Assembly (NCBI RefSeq): GCF_900115265.1
Contig: NZ_FOVU01000013.1
Coordinates: 88,179-152,178 of the forward strand
DNA length: 64,000 nucleotides
Source: Bradyrhizobium sp. Ghvi
Lineage (GTDB): Bacteria; Pseudomonadota; Alphaproteobacteria; Rhizobiales; Xanthobacteraceae
Direction of reading: 5' to 3'
This document shows, piece after piece, positions 51,149-60,513 of this stretch. A program made the position numbers and the translations under genes. How positions within the stretch are numbered: the first letter of the stretch is position 1; each line of letters begins with the position of its first letter. The notes under the pieces are model-generated. The model made no database searches. It was given only the letters and a program-made list of their open reading frames with translations, and was not told where the DNA came from.

Positions 51149-52899
51149 GCCTAACGGCGGAACAACGCAACGCTGTCGCGTGCGAAGACAACATCCTGCT
51201 TACGGCGTGTCCCGGCAGTGGAAAGACACGGACGATCACGGCACGTCTCGCGCAGGAGATCGAAAAGCTGCGGGGAAGCCCGCAAGCGGTCGCTTGCATC
51301 ACTTACACCAACGCTGCCGTTCAGGAAATTGAGCAGCGGCTGGCCGCGCACCTGCTTGATGGCGACGAACAACACTTCGTCGTTTCAACGATCCATTCGT
51401 TCTGCCTGAGCGAAGTGTTGCGCCCATTTGCGTGGCTGGTGCCGGGCTTTGCCGGTTCTATCCGGGTGCTCACCCGTGATCGCCCAGAATTTGAAGAAAT
51501 CGCGCGTTGGGCGGCTGAACAGGTAAACCTGCTGCAACTGAGGGCAGCTGACTTCGAGGCCTTCGCATCCCTCAGCTTGGACGTCCATGGAAACTTGATC
51601 GGGGTTGCGCTGGGCAACGAACCCGTTAGACGCGCGGCCCCATACTTCTGGCAGAAGTGCGCTGAGCTGGGCTTTGTCGACTTCGCCAACATCATTTATA
51701 AGGCCTATTGCCTCTTGCGCGACCATCCAATGATCGCGCATTCCCTTTCATGTCGCTTTTCGAGTTTTCTGATCGACGAATTTCAAGACACGACCGAACT
51801 TCAGATCGAGATTCTGAAGCTTATTCACGCCCAGGGACAGTCGCGGATATTCGCGGTGGGCGATCCGGCTCAGTCGATCTTCGGGTTCACGGGCGCGCGT
51901 CCGGAGCTCATTCAGCCATTCGCTGTACATATTGGTGCAAGAACGGATTTATCGCTTACGGGCAACTTCCGATCCAGTCCGCCAATCGTGACGCATGCGG
52001 AGCGCCTTATTCCTCGTGTGCCAGCGATGCAGAGCGTGGGGCGGAACCGGGCGGTCCGCATCGAACCATCTCTTGTTCAGACCAGCGGAACGTTCGAAGC
52101 GATTACCGAGCACTTTCTCCCGTTGCTGGCGGATGAGGGGATTGAGTTTGGCAACGCGGCTATTCTCGCCCGAGAATGGGCGCCCCTGTTTCCACTCTCC
52201 CGACGCCTCCGAGAGTTTGGCGTGCCAGTCGTCGGCCCGGGAGCGAGGCCGTATCGCCGATCCCGTCTCTTCGCCTCGCTAGCAGAACAGCTTTGCGGCT
52301 ATATCGTGGATCCCGGAGCACACAACATTCGCCAGCTTGAGCGCGCCCTGTTTCATGCTGTGCAGGATGCGACCGCAAGGGCTTGCTTCGAAATCTTCTC
52401 GTACGCCGGACGTGTAACGCTCGTTCGGTTGCTGCGCGAAGCGTTGCGCCTTGCGCAAGCTGGTGGGGCGGTCCAATGGCTTGACGCGATGTCGCAGGCG
52501 ACGGGCTTTATCCTTCAGCGCGATGGACTGATCGACCAAGCGCATGCCGGATTGTTTTACGCCTCTGTTCAGGAAATGAAGGCTGATATGCGAGGCCAGA
52601 ACGTCGACCTTGCCAACCTGACGATAGAAGACCTGGGATTGTTTGCGTCGCCGGACAGGGCAGTACGCCTCACGACCATCCACAATTCAAAAGGACGCGA
52701 ATATGGCGCGGTCGCTCTCATCAACCTACGCGAAGGCCGGTTTCCTCATTTTCGCGCCGAGGATATGGACGCTGAGAGGCGGCTCTTTTATGTTGCGGTG
52801 ACGCGCGCGGAACGCGTCTTGATGTACATCGCCGAGCCAGACCGTTGGGGAAATGCACCCTCTCGGTTTCTCGGACAAGACGGTGTTGGGCTTGTCTGA
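51145..52899 (+). CDS. gajB: Gabija GajB: UvrD-like helicase
   Basis: The ATG at 51145 overlaps the gajA stop (ATGA). The 584-residue protein has superfamily 1A helicase motifs: Q-like MSLTAEQRNAV, Walker A TACPGSGKTRT (20-30), motif Ia CITYTNAAV, Walker B LIDEFQDT, motif III VGDPAQSIFGF, motif IV NFRSS, motif V LTTIHNSKGREY and motif VI YVAVTRAE. In Gabija, GajB senses nucleic acid ends and works with the GajA tetramer. All motifs are intact, so the system appears functional. Confidence 0.85.
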   Translation: MSLTAEQRNAVACEDNILLTACPGSGKTRTITARLAQEIEKLRGSPQAVACITYTNAAVQEIEQRLAAHLLDGDEQHFVVSTIHSFCLSEVLRPFAWLVPGFAGSIRVLTRDRPEFEEIARWAAEQVNLLQLRAADFEAFASLSLDVHGNLIGVALGNEPVRRAAPYFWQKCAELGFVDFANIIYKAYCLLRDHPMIAHSLSCRFSSFLIDEFQDTTELQIEILKLIHAQGQSRIFAVGDPAQSIFGFTGARPELIQPFAVHIGARTDLSLTGNFRSSPPIVTHAERLIPRVPAMQSVGRNRAVRIEPSLVQTSGTFEAITEHFLPLLADEGIEFGNAAILAREWAPLFPLSRRLREFGVPVVGPGARPYRRSRLFASLAEQLCGYIVDPGAHNIRQLERALFHAVQDATARACFEIFSYAGRVTLVRLLREALRLAQAGGAVQWLDAMSQATGFILQRDGLIDQAHAGLFYASVQEMKADMRGQNVDLANLTIEDLGLFASPDRAVRLTTIHNSKGREYGAVALINLREGRFPHFRAEDMDAERRLFYVAVTRAERVLMYIAEPDRWGNAPSRFLGQDGVGLV

Positions 52900-52973
52900 G
52901 AACTCGGCTGCACGCTGCCCAATGGCAACGCCACTGATCCGTTCCGTGTTCGCAATGTCTTGTTAGGCAGACG

Positions 52974-54137
52974 ATGAAAGAGAAGAACCCGAGATACAAC
53001 GGCCTATGGGTGTTCAAACCCGACCTAACAAAGCTGCGCCCTGGTGATGTCATTCTCACGCGTAATGCGGAAGCAAGCTCGTTCAAGGGCAAACGCAGGT
53101 CGGACATAATTGCGAAGGTAACCCGCGGCAAGTTCAGTCATGCGCTGATCTGCACGGCGCTTCCTACACTTATTGAGGCGCTAGCGGATGGTGTCTCAAA
53201 TATAAGCGCCCAGAATTGTTTCGTGCATGACCTCAAGCATGTGCGCGTCCTTCGGTACCCTAATCAGGCCATCGCGCGCGCGGCCGCAAGTGAAGCGTTC
53301 AAGTTCTTTGGCAAGGAATATTCCGTGCAGGCCGCCCTGCGATCGGTGTTGCCCGGGGTGCCCATCTCGGATTCGGGCGATGATAGGACGTTTTGCTCGG
53401 CACTGGTGGCGGCCGTTTACCGGGCGGCTGGCGCCCCAGAGTTTGCATCGGTCCATCCGATGAAGACGACGCCGGCTACGCTAGAGAAATCGGCCCACTT
53501 TGCCGATGTCACGTCCGATGTCTTCGTAAGCATACTTTCGCCCAGCAACATCGAAGAAATGAGTGCTCTGGATGGAGACCGGGCGGTATCGCCAATGGCA
53601 GGTCAATCCAAGCTATTGAATTCTTACTATGCCAAGCTATCCGTTCCCATCGATGAGTTCTTCGCCCAGTATCCGACGCTCACCCGTAAAAAGCCGACCA
53701 GTTTTTTTGAATGCCTGCCGTTCATCAATTCTGCCTGTATCGCGGCCAATCGGCTTCCGGATCATCCCGAGGCCAACGAGGCGCGGGAGCGGGTCAGATT
53801 CATCGATGACCTCGCGTTCGAAATGCTATCGGAGGGTAAATGGCAGGCGATGATGAGGGCAGCCCAGGCGATCGACGATGAAAGCATGCGATACTCACTG
53901 GAGGAATCGTTTAAGGCAGACCCCGACGTGAACTTGGCCGACACGCTGGGGATGATTAAGGCAACAGAAGCCCAAATCGCCTCCCGGTCGTCAATCCTGA
54001 TTGATCCTGTCGGCCAATCCCGCGTTTGGGATGAATGGGTCAGGATGACCCACGAGGCGGTTTCTGAACTCAATACCAGGCTCAACGTTTTGAACGAAGT
54101 GTTGGAGAGGGTTTTCCCGTCTGCAACCCGCGGCTGA
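52974..54137 (+). CDS. YiiX/YebB-like (NlpC/P60-superfamily) cysteine peptidase-like protein
   Basis: A 387-residue protein. LRPGDVILTRN near the N-terminus, a His in GKFSHALICT, and DDRTFCSALVAAVY further on fit the permuted papain-like YiiX family, where Cys and His form the catalytic pair. The C-terminal ~200 residues are helical and unassigned. It starts 74 bp after gajB on the same strand. It may be a passenger or an accessory to Gabija, whose known systems need only GajA and GajB. Confidence 0.65.
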   Translation: MKEKNPRYNGLWVFKPDLTKLRPGDVILTRNAEASSFKGKRRSDIIAKVTRGKFSHALICTALPTLIEALADGVSNISAQNCFVHDLKHVRVLRYPNQAIARAAASEAFKFFGKEYSVQAALRSVLPGVPISDSGDDRTFCSALVAAVYRAAGAPEFASVHPMKTTPATLEKSAHFADVTSDVFVSILSPSNIEEMSALDGDRAVSPMAGQSKLLNSYYAKLSVPIDEFFAQYPTLTRKKPTSFFECLPFINSACIAANRLPDHPEANEARERVRFIDDLAFEMLSEGKWQAMMRAAQAIDDESMRYSLEESFKADPDVNLADTLGMIKATEAQIASRSSILIDPVGQSRVWDEWVRMTHEAVSELNTRLNVLNEVLERVFPSATRG

Positions 54138-54206
54138 CAATAGGTAACGGCCCGTTTCCACAGTTGGAAGCTTGCTGCCGAAAGCGATAGAAGCAAGCCT
54201 AGCCGA

Positions 54207-56177
54207 TTAAGAGCCGGTCTTTCCGCTATCCCCGGTCTCGGGTTCGGTCGTTGCTGCTTGTGGTTCGCTCGGCTGGTTTGGCGCTGGTTCATCGAATGGA
54301 AGCTGTAATTGTTCCCGGTAGGGAAAGAGTGGAATCAGGCAGAGCCGGAAAATCAGCCAGCAGGCATAGACGGCGTCAGGGCCGTAAGGGTCCCCGTCAT
54401 GCAGCAAGCCATGCGATAGGGCATGCCGAAGATACGGGCCGGGTTTCTTGAGGAAGAGGCGTTCGATATCGGCCGTGATGGCTACGCCGAAGATAGAGTC
54501 CAGTTCGTTCCTCATCTGCTCAAACAGGGAGGAAATCGTGCGATCCTGCTGCGTCTGTGTCGCATCGTCGAAGATAGTCACATCATGGCCATGCGCTTTC
54601 AGGACATGGCGCAGCGAATTCTCCAGCAACGGCGTCAGGATATAGAGCGCGCTGACGAAATCGCCCTGAAAGAAGCGCAGGAAGCCGCGGCTGAACGTCC
54701 TGACCAAATCGTTTGGAACAAACGCACTATGAACGAGAATTCGCGCGAAGATATCGTCCGACAAGAAATGATCGGCCCCGATTGCCTGGCGGGCCGTCTC
54801 AATCTTTCCTGCCGCGGCGACCTGACGGCGAATGCGTTCGTCCTGCGCAATTTGATGTTGAATGGCACCGGCGTCGCCCTCGTCGCCAAAGCCAGCTCCC
54901 GCAGTCCGATGGACGACTTTGCCTTCGCTGTCATGATGAGACGTGCCAAAGAGCGAGGCCAACGGATGTTCGCGAATGGACTCGGAAGCGGCTTCGGCCA
55001 GCTCTTTAGGCTCAGGTGAATCTTCGAGAGCGGCAAAGACAAAGAGCTTGTCCCGCAGGGTCGGCTGGCGCTTGACGCCTCGCTCAATCTGCTGGGCCAT
55101 ATCCTCAAGGTTGAACGGAATGGAAAATCCGGACATTTCCTCGCCGATGCCGGCCTGCGCATCGATAAGCCGGTGCCGCAATTCCTTTCGCCTGTCCTTT
55201 TTCCCGGGAACGCCGTGAAGCTCGGCAATGGCGTTCGCCAGCATCGACGAGCTCATCATTGCCACGGGCTGGCGGTCTGCCATCAAGACAAACTGGTCGG
55301 CTGCGGCTGATTGACAACGGTGCTGGTCGTCAGGTTGCTTGGCAACATGGTACGCACGGGCGCCGAGCCGCCAGAGTTCAACAATGCTGTGTGGATCGGC
55401 TTCAGCGGACAGGGCGCCAATCAAATCCTCGATATCTTTCCCGATGACAGCCGAGTCAGAAATGCCGAAGTCGAGATCAAGTTCGCTAAACCAAAATGCA
55501 GAGATGGCAAGAGGCGCTCGAAGAGCCCTCGCGCGCAACTCACTTGCCATCGTCCGAGCGGCCATCGTTTCGGGTTTATCCCATCCCACGGCCCGGCCAA
55601 TTTGCAGGGCCCGCCGCAGGAGATCCCGGGCGTCGTGCTTGAGTGCTCCCTTGCCTTCGTCGAACCGGAATGCAAGTTCTCCGCTGTCAACCTTCCTCAA
55701 GATGTCGACGTAGGCGGCAACGGCCGCCCTACCTAAGTCGACGCGTTTTCGTTCGAGAAACCAGCAGAGATCGGAAAGGCGCGCCCGCAAAGCCGGATGC
55801 GTTGCGCGCTGAGCCATGGCGGATAGCACTTCGACAGGCGGCCCCCGAAAATCGCCAACAACCGGCGACCGGCGACCATCGGCCCACACCATCATAGCGC
55901 CGAAGGGTTCGCTCCGATCCTTGGGCCGAAACAGCATGCCGGCAACCGCCGACAGCATGCGAAATACGCGTGCGGCGGGGGTATCTTCCGTTTCACCAGC
56001 GGCTTTGCGAAACAGATCGCCAAGCTCCTGGCTGTCCGCGCTCTTTGACTCTGCGATCGGGCTCTCGAATTCGAGGTCCGCAAGATCGGCGAGCGTGGCG
56101 CGCAGCCAAACCGGCGGAAAGGTTTCCGCCGGGTCGCTGCGTTGTGGTTCTGCGTCGCCGTTCTTTTTGTTGTCCAT
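54207..56177 (-). CDS. DUF4209/HEPN-like protein
   Basis: A 656-residue soluble protein. The C-terminal ~150 residues (LYILTPLLENSLRHVLKAHG, then PYLRHALSHGLLHDGDP) have the R...x4H-like pattern and helical spacing of DUF4209, a HEPN-related domain found in defence regions. The N-terminal 450 residues are helical and unrecognised. The final ~40 residues are Pro/Glu/Thr-rich and disordered. It is convergent with the YiiX-like gene and stands alone. Confidence 0.6.
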   Translation of the reverse strand: MDNKKNGDAEPQRSDPAETFPPVWLRATLADLADLEFESPIAESKSADSQELGDLFRKAAGETEDTPAARVFRMLSAVAGMLFRPKDRSEPFGAMMVWADGRRSPVVGDFRGPPVEVLSAMAQRATHPALRARLSDLCWFLERKRVDLGRAAVAAYVDILRKVDSGELAFRFDEGKGALKHDARDLLRRALQIGRAVGWDKPETMAARTMASELRARALRAPLAISAFWFSELDLDFGISDSAVIGKDIEDLIGALSAEADPHSIVELWRLGARAYHVAKQPDDQHRCQSAAADQFVLMADRQPVAMMSSSMLANAIAELHGVPGKKDRRKELRHRLIDAQAGIGEEMSGFSIPFNLEDMAQQIERGVKRQPTLRDKLFVFAALEDSPEPKELAEAASESIREHPLASLFGTSHHDSEGKVVHRTAGAGFGDEGDAGAIQHQIAQDERIRRQVAAAGKIETARQAIGADHFLSDDIFARILVHSAFVPNDLVRTFSRGFLRFFQGDFVSALYILTPLLENSLRHVLKAHGHDVTIFDDATQTQQDRTISSLFEQMRNELDSIFGVAITADIERLFLKKPGPYLRHALSHGLLHDGDPYGPDAVYACWLIFRLCLIPLFPYREQLQLPFDEPAPNQPSEPQAATTEPETGDSGKTGS

Positions 56178-56326
56178 GCTATGCTCGTCATCGTTTCAGC
56201 GCGTAACCTATCAGAGACGATGCGGATGATGAATGCCCGCTCTAAGGAGGCGACTGCTTAAGCTTCGCTGGTTACCGGCCACATCAGAGAGGCCGTCAAG
56301 CGCGCTTCAGCGGCCCAAGACGCTTC

Positions 56327-56533
56327 CGAGCGCAGCCCGAACTTCCTGGCTTCATAGCTGGCTGCCGCCACGACACCGCGCTCCCGGGATCCGCCGACGG
56401 CAACCGGCTTGCCGCGAAGATCCGGATTGTCTCGCTGCTCGACGGACGCATAGAAGGCGTCCATGTCGATGTGGATGATCTTGCGTTGGCGGCCCGGGGT
56501 AGCTGGCTGGTCGTGACGGTCCTCGATGGTCAC
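56327..56533 (-). pseudogene. dinB: 5' stub of DNA polymerase IV (dinB)
   Basis: The frame begins MTIEDRHDQPATPGRQRKII and continues HIDMDAFYASVEQRDNPDLR, GKPVAVGGS, then VVAAASYEARKFGLRS, the unmistakable N-terminus of DinB including the catalytic Asp of DMDAF. After about 68 residues homology stops and the frame ends at 56258. The remaining ~290 residues are gone. The start overlaps the SRAP stop by 4 bp, showing an original SRAP-dinB operon. The break marks the right edge of the accessory region. Confidence 0.8.
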
Positions 56534-57256
56534 GTCGCTAGTCCGGCCGTATCTTCCTTCACGCCGCGGGCAACGATCCGAAGCGTGTCGTCCGGAAGCG
56601 GCCGCTGTAGCTTTAAGGCCTCGTCCAGAGGGGCCGTCATCCAGGTCTCGACTTCTTCCGGCGTCGTCAGGATCACCGGCATCGCCTTGGGGTGGATGGC
56701 GCCGACTTCAGCGTTCGGTTCGGTCGTGAGGAACGCGTAGAGGCTCGTTCGTGGTCTCACCTTCCTTGACCTTCCGGACGGACGTCCAGTTGGTCCAGAT
56801 GCCGGCGAAGCAAGCGAGGGGACGAGTTTCGTCAAGCGCGAACCAGACGTCACCGCCCTCGGCCTTGTTGAACTCGCTGAAGGAATTGAATGGCACCACG
56901 CAGCGGTTTTCGACGCCGAGCCAGGGCGCCCAGTGCTTGCTCTTCACATTGCGGATGTTGGTCGTTCCGCCGTCCGGCTCCATTCTGAGCAATTCCTTGA
57001 AATCCACCACCTTGCCTTTGGCCTGCAGCTTCTCGGCTCGCTTCTTCGTGGCGTCCATCAGTGCTTTTGACGACGAGGGCATGCCCCACCGCGCCGTGGC
57101 GAGCTCGCGGCCCTCGGCTCCGTTGCGCACGATCGGTGCCATGTAGTCGGGAAACACGCCGGGCATCGGCGCCAGATTTCCAACGTATTGGTTCACGACG
57201 CGGAACAGCGCACTGATCGCGGCTTGGTTAGTCGTGATCGAATAAAGATTGCACAT
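56530..57256 (-). pseudogene. SRAP-domain (YedK/HMCES-like) gene split by a frameshift
   Basis: The first frame begins MCNLYSITTNQAAISALF with the catalytic Cys2. It contains ATARWGMPSS, TNIRNVKSKHW and RCVVPFNSFSEF, the SRAP core that crosslinks to abasic sites in single-stranded DNA. At about 56750 an extra C shifts the frame. The C-terminal part (LYAFLTTEPNAEVGAIHPKA, MPVILTTPEEVETWM) then continues in the next frame to 56530 and includes the active-site His of the HPKAMPV motif. Restoring one base gives a normal protein of about 241 residues. Confidence 0.8.
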
Positions 57257-57259
57257 CGG

Positions 57260-57709
57260 TCAGGATTCGGCTCGAGGGTGGCGCGGCTGCCACGTCAACT
57301 GTAGCAGTGTCGCGGATGGACGCCGGCCCGCCTTGGCGCATTTGCGACAGCGCAGCCGGCTGGCGAGATCGTGCACGAAAGTAGTCGGCGGGTGTTTCAT
57401 CGCGGCGAGGTCCACGTCGCTCGGCGTCTTGCAGCGCGCGCACCTGATCTCCAGCCAGGGGAAGCCTCCATTCACGGCCTGATCGATGGTCGGCGATGGA
57501 TCGATCGGTTCGCCGTCACTCCACATCCGCTCGTTCCAGCTTTCGCAAAGCAGCCTGTCGGCTTGCAGGATCATGGCCTCGCCTTTGGCCCGCATCTCCG
57601 CCGATTGGGTCGCCAGGATGTTAGCCATCGCGCGTGCCTTGCCGAGCTCTTTTGCCCGAGCCTTGCGATCGCCGCCCGACAGGGGCGTAGGGTGATACTT
57701 CGGGGCCAT
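57260..57709 (-). CDS. Zinc-ribbon protein of unknown function (149 aa)
   Basis: From ATG 57709 the protein begins MAPKYHPTPLSGGDRKARAK. It has a basic helical N-terminal half and a C-terminal CxxC...CxxC zinc ribbon (IRCARCKTPSDVDLAAM, SRLRCRKCAKAG). Proteins of this kind recur in Bradyrhizobium DNA-repair neighbourhoods. The frame extends further upstream but the sequence there is not protein-like. It is the gene between the SRAP gene and another zinc-ribbon gene, all on the same strand. Confidence 0.65.
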   Translation of the reverse strand: MAPKYHPTPLSGGDRKARAKELGKARAMANILATQSAEMRAKGEAMILQADRLLCESWNERMWSDGEPIDPSPTIDQAVNGGFPWLEIRCARCKTPSDVDLAAMKHPPTTFVHDLASRLRCRKCAKAGRRPSATLLQLTWQPRHPRAES

Positions 57710-57755
57710 CCGGACATCCAGGCGCAAAGAGATCGGATCGGCAAATCCTGAGCGA

Positions 57756-58147
57756 CTACGGCGACTCGAACGCTGGCCAGCACCCGTCTTCTTCATGCCT
57801 GCCGGTGCGCTGCTGGCAGGTGTTGTCGAGCAGCCGCTGCGCGACGTCCTTCCAGAGCGCGTTGGCGCCATACAAGCGGACGGCATCGGCGGTCTGGATT
57901 TCCACGGTCCGCTCGCAGCGGCGACAGGAGACGCGCAGCACGTGGCCCTTAATTTCCGAAAGGCGTCGCTGTCGGGCCTGGGCCACGGTCGCGCCGGCGC
58001 GAGGGTCATTTAGGACCGCTTCCCAATATTCGGCCGGGAGGGGGCATCTGGACCCCCCGCTGACGGCGCTGGTCTACGGTTGGCAGCGGCCATTTTTTCC
58101 ATCTGCTTCGGGGTCGGCATGCGCCAGCTCGCGGGTCGGTCGGTCAT
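57756..58147 (-). pseudogene. Zinc-ribbon small protein gene with a frameshift in a G-run
   Basis: The ATG at 58147 opens MTDRPASWRMPTPKQMEKMA and runs to a six-base G-run near 58060. The frame that continues sensibly from there (CPLPAEYWEAVLNDPRAGAT, then LRVSCRRCERTVEIQTADAV) is shifted by one base. It ends at 57756. Adding one G would give a normal protein of about 130 residues with a CxxC motif. A homopolymer indel is exactly what a sequencing error would produce. The second half alone also has its own ATG at 57986. Confidence 0.6.
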
Positions 58148-58286
58148 GCCTGAATTAGAACATAACAAATGTCGAGTCCGACCAAGCGGTCGCTAAGAAA
58201 AATCCTCTCTTGCGGCGGGTCCCGATGTCGGAACCAAGCCCGGTCGTTCGTCTTGAATCCGGTATCAGTATCGGAGTTCCCCCGGC

Positions 58287-59219
58287 ATGGCCCCCCGCGC
58301 TAACTGGAAAGGCTTCTTGCGTCTTTCCCTCGTCACCTGTCCGGTCGCGCTCTATCCGGCCACGTCGGACTCAGAAAAAATCTCGTTCAACCAGCTGAAC
58401 CGAAAGACCGGCCATCGGATCAAGTATGCCAAGGTCGACGCCGACACCGGCGAGGAGGTCGACAACGAGGACATCGTCAAGGGCTACAAGGTTGATAACG
58501 ATACCTTCATCGAGGTGACCAAGGAGGAGCTTGAGAACGTCGCGCTGGAATCGACGCGAACGATCGAGATCGACGAGTTTGTCGACCGCAGCGAGATCGA
58601 TCCGCGATATCTCATTCGCCCCTACTACCTGCGTCCCGACGGCAAAGTCGGGCACGATGCCTTCGCCGTCATTCAGGAAACCATCCGCGAGATGAACAAG
58701 GTCGCCATCGGTCGTGTGGTGCTGACCAATCGCGAGCACATCATCGCGCTCGAGCCGCTCGACAAGGGATTGATGGGGACATTGCTGCGCTACCCCTACG
58801 AAGTCCGTGCCGCGGATGAGTATTTCGACGACATTCAGGATGTCAAAGTTACCAAGGACATGCTCGATCTCGCCAAACACATCGTCAATCAGAAGGCGGG
58901 CCATTTCGAGCCGGACAAGTTCGAAGACCAGTACGAGACCGCCCTCATCGATCTCATCAATCAGAAGCGCGCCGGCAAGCCCATCACCGCGAAAGCCCGT
59001 CCTCGAGGAGAGAACGTGGTGGACCTGATGGACGCGCTGCGCAAGAGCATCGGACGAGAGGCGACGGCCCCGACAGAGGCGCCGAAGAAGACGGCCAAGA
59101 AGGCGCGCAAGGCGGCGGCCGGGCAGAAGGAAATGCTGATGCCAATCGCAGGCAAGAAGCCGGCGAAGGAGACCGCGGCGAAGAAGCCGGCGGCCAAGCC
59201 GCAGCGGAAGTCGGCTTAG
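58287..59219 (+). CDS. ku: Ku protein, DNA end-binding
   Basis: A 310-residue bacterial Ku homodimer subunit: MAPRANWKGFLRLSLVTCPV at the N-terminus, SFNQLNRKTGHRIKYAKVDA, then RPYYLRPDGKVGHDAF and ATGRVVLTNREHI-like text in the core. A Lys/Ala-rich C-terminal tail (from ~residue 255) probably binds DNA and LigD. Ku threads onto double-strand ends and recruits ligase for non-homologous end joining. Its partners in this region are the LigC-like ligase at 60514-61461 and a disrupted LigD. Confidence 0.92.
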   Translation: MAPRANWKGFLRLSLVTCPVALYPATSDSEKISFNQLNRKTGHRIKYAKVDADTGEEVDNEDIVKGYKVDNDTFIEVTKEELENVALESTRTIEIDEFVDRSEIDPRYLIRPYYLRPDGKVGHDAFAVIQETIREMNKVAIGRVVLTNREHIIALEPLDKGLMGTLLRYPYEVRAADEYFDDIQDVKVTKDMLDLAKHIVNQKAGHFEPDKFEDQYETALIDLINQKRAGKPITAKARPRGENVVDLMDALRKSIGREATAPTEAPKKTAKKARKAAAGQKEMLMPIAGKKPAKETAAKKPAAKPQRKSA

Positions 59220-59355
59220 GTGTCGTGAAGCATCCGGTGACGCCGGACGGCCCTACATCGTTGTCCACGGCAAGCTCTGGAGAATGGCAAATCCCATCTC
59301 GACCAGGTCACGCGAGGCCATCTCGTCGGCCAGCTAGTGGCGGCCCAGCGGGTCG

Positions 59356-59514
59356 GTGCGCGCGAAGAAGGCGGCCGACCGCGAGGCCGAAGTAACGGTG
59401 CATAGGATCGTGGACGAGGCTAAGCAGGCGCTCGGCGAGCGCGATCTGGTATGGTGGGACGACGGCTCTCGATTGCTCTGCAAGGTAGGAGCGCTGTGGC
59501 TGCGGCGAAATTAG
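59356..59514 (+). CDS. Small acidic hypothetical protein (52 aa)
   Basis: A forward frame from GTG 59356 reads VRAKKAADREAEVTVHRIVD then EAKQALGERDLVWWDDGSRL, protein-like and resembling short rhizobial proteins. The C-terminus (LLCKVGALWLRRN) looks atypical and overlaps the Nudix start at 59496, so the original 3' end may have been lost or shifted. Function unknown. Confidence 0.4.
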   Translation: MRAKKAADREAEVTVHRIVDEAKQALGERDLVWWDDGSRLLCKVGALWLRRN

Positions 59515-59998
59515 CTTCCAGGAGATCGACCTTGAGCGCGGGCATTCTCGCATACCGCAATGGTATTCGTGGGCTCGAGGTACTGCTCGTTCATCCCGGC
59601 GGTCCGTTCTGGCGCAACAAGGATGATGGCGCCTGGTCCATTCCTAAGGGCGAAATCGATGCCAATGATGCTCCGGAGCACGTCGCGCGGCGCGAATTTA
59701 CCGAAGAACTCGGCCCGAGCGCTTCGATTGGTCCGGTCAGGGCGCTGGGGGAAGTCCGACAGCGCGGAGGGAAGCGCGTCATCGCATTCGCCGGAGAGGG
59801 CAACTTTGATCGGCCGCGTTGGCCAGCAATACCTTCGATATCGAATGGCCACCCCGAAGTGGTCGACGGCAGAGCTTTCCGGAAGTCGACCGCGCGGAAT
59901 GGTTTGATATCGAGCTCGCGCGGACCAAGATGCTGTCCGCTCAGGTAGAGTTTCTCGATCGTCTTTCGGCAATCGCAGTTGAGAGCGCCGGGAAATGA
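59496..59998 (+). pseudogene. Nudix hydrolase gene with a C-terminal frameshift
   Basis: GTG start at 59496 after AGGAG. The Nudix box is complete: GEIDANDAPEHVARREFTEELG matches G-x5-E-x7-RExxEExG (shown for position only, residues ~48-69). It is followed by VIAFAGEGNFD. At about 59815 one base is missing and the rest (SNTFDIEWPPRSGRRQSFPE, VDRAEWFDIELARTKML) continues in the next frame to 59998. Restored, the protein would be ~167 residues. The 3' end overlaps the phosphoesterase start, indicating a former coupled pair. Confidence 0.75.
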
Positions 59999-60459
59999 TG
60001 TTCAGGATTGGAATCATTTCGGACACGCACGGCCTGTTGAGGCCCGAGGCGGAACGAGGCCTGACGGGCGTCGATCACATCATCCATGCCGGCGACATCG
60101 GGCGCCCCGAGATCGTCGACGCGCTTCGCCGCATCGCGCCCGTCACGGCCATTCGTGGAAACGTGGACAGTGGCGAGTGGGCTCGCGACTACCCCGACAC
60201 GAGCCTTGCGCGCCTGGCGGGAAAGTCGATTTACGTTCTGCACGACTTGAAGACGCTGAAGGCCGACCCCGGCGTCGGCATCGACGTCATCGTCTCCGGG
60301 CATTCCCACGTGCCGAAAATCGACACGGTCGGTGGCGTTCTCTATCTGAATCCGGGCAGCGCGGGACCCCGGCGTTTCAAGCTGCCGATCACGTTTGCGA
60401 CGCTCGAACTCACGCCTGACGGCATGCGGCCGGAAATCCACGACCTTGGAGGCGAGTGA
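59995..60459 (+). CDS. YfcE/MJ0936-type metallophosphoesterase
   Basis: A 154-residue phosphodiesterase with all calcineurin-like metal motifs: ISDTHG (DxH), HAGDIG (GD), IRGNVD (GN) and SGHSHVPK (GHxH). These bind two metals and hydrolyse phosphodiesters of unknown identity; YfcE-type enzymes have broad activity. It overlaps the end of the Nudix gene, suggesting a nucleotide-housekeeping pair between the Ku and ligase genes. Confidence 0.85.
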   Translation: MMFRIGIISDTHGLLRPEAERGLTGVDHIIHAGDIGRPEIVDALRRIAPVTAIRGNVDSGEWARDYPDTSLARLAGKSIYVLHDLKTLKADPGVGIDVIVSGHSHVPKIDTVGGVLYLNPGSAGPRRFKLPITFATLELTPDGMRPEIHDLGGE

Positions 60460-60513
60460 GTGTCGGCGGAGGGTGCGTCAATCCTTTTTGCCGGCTTTCG
60501 CCGAAGGAAAGCT

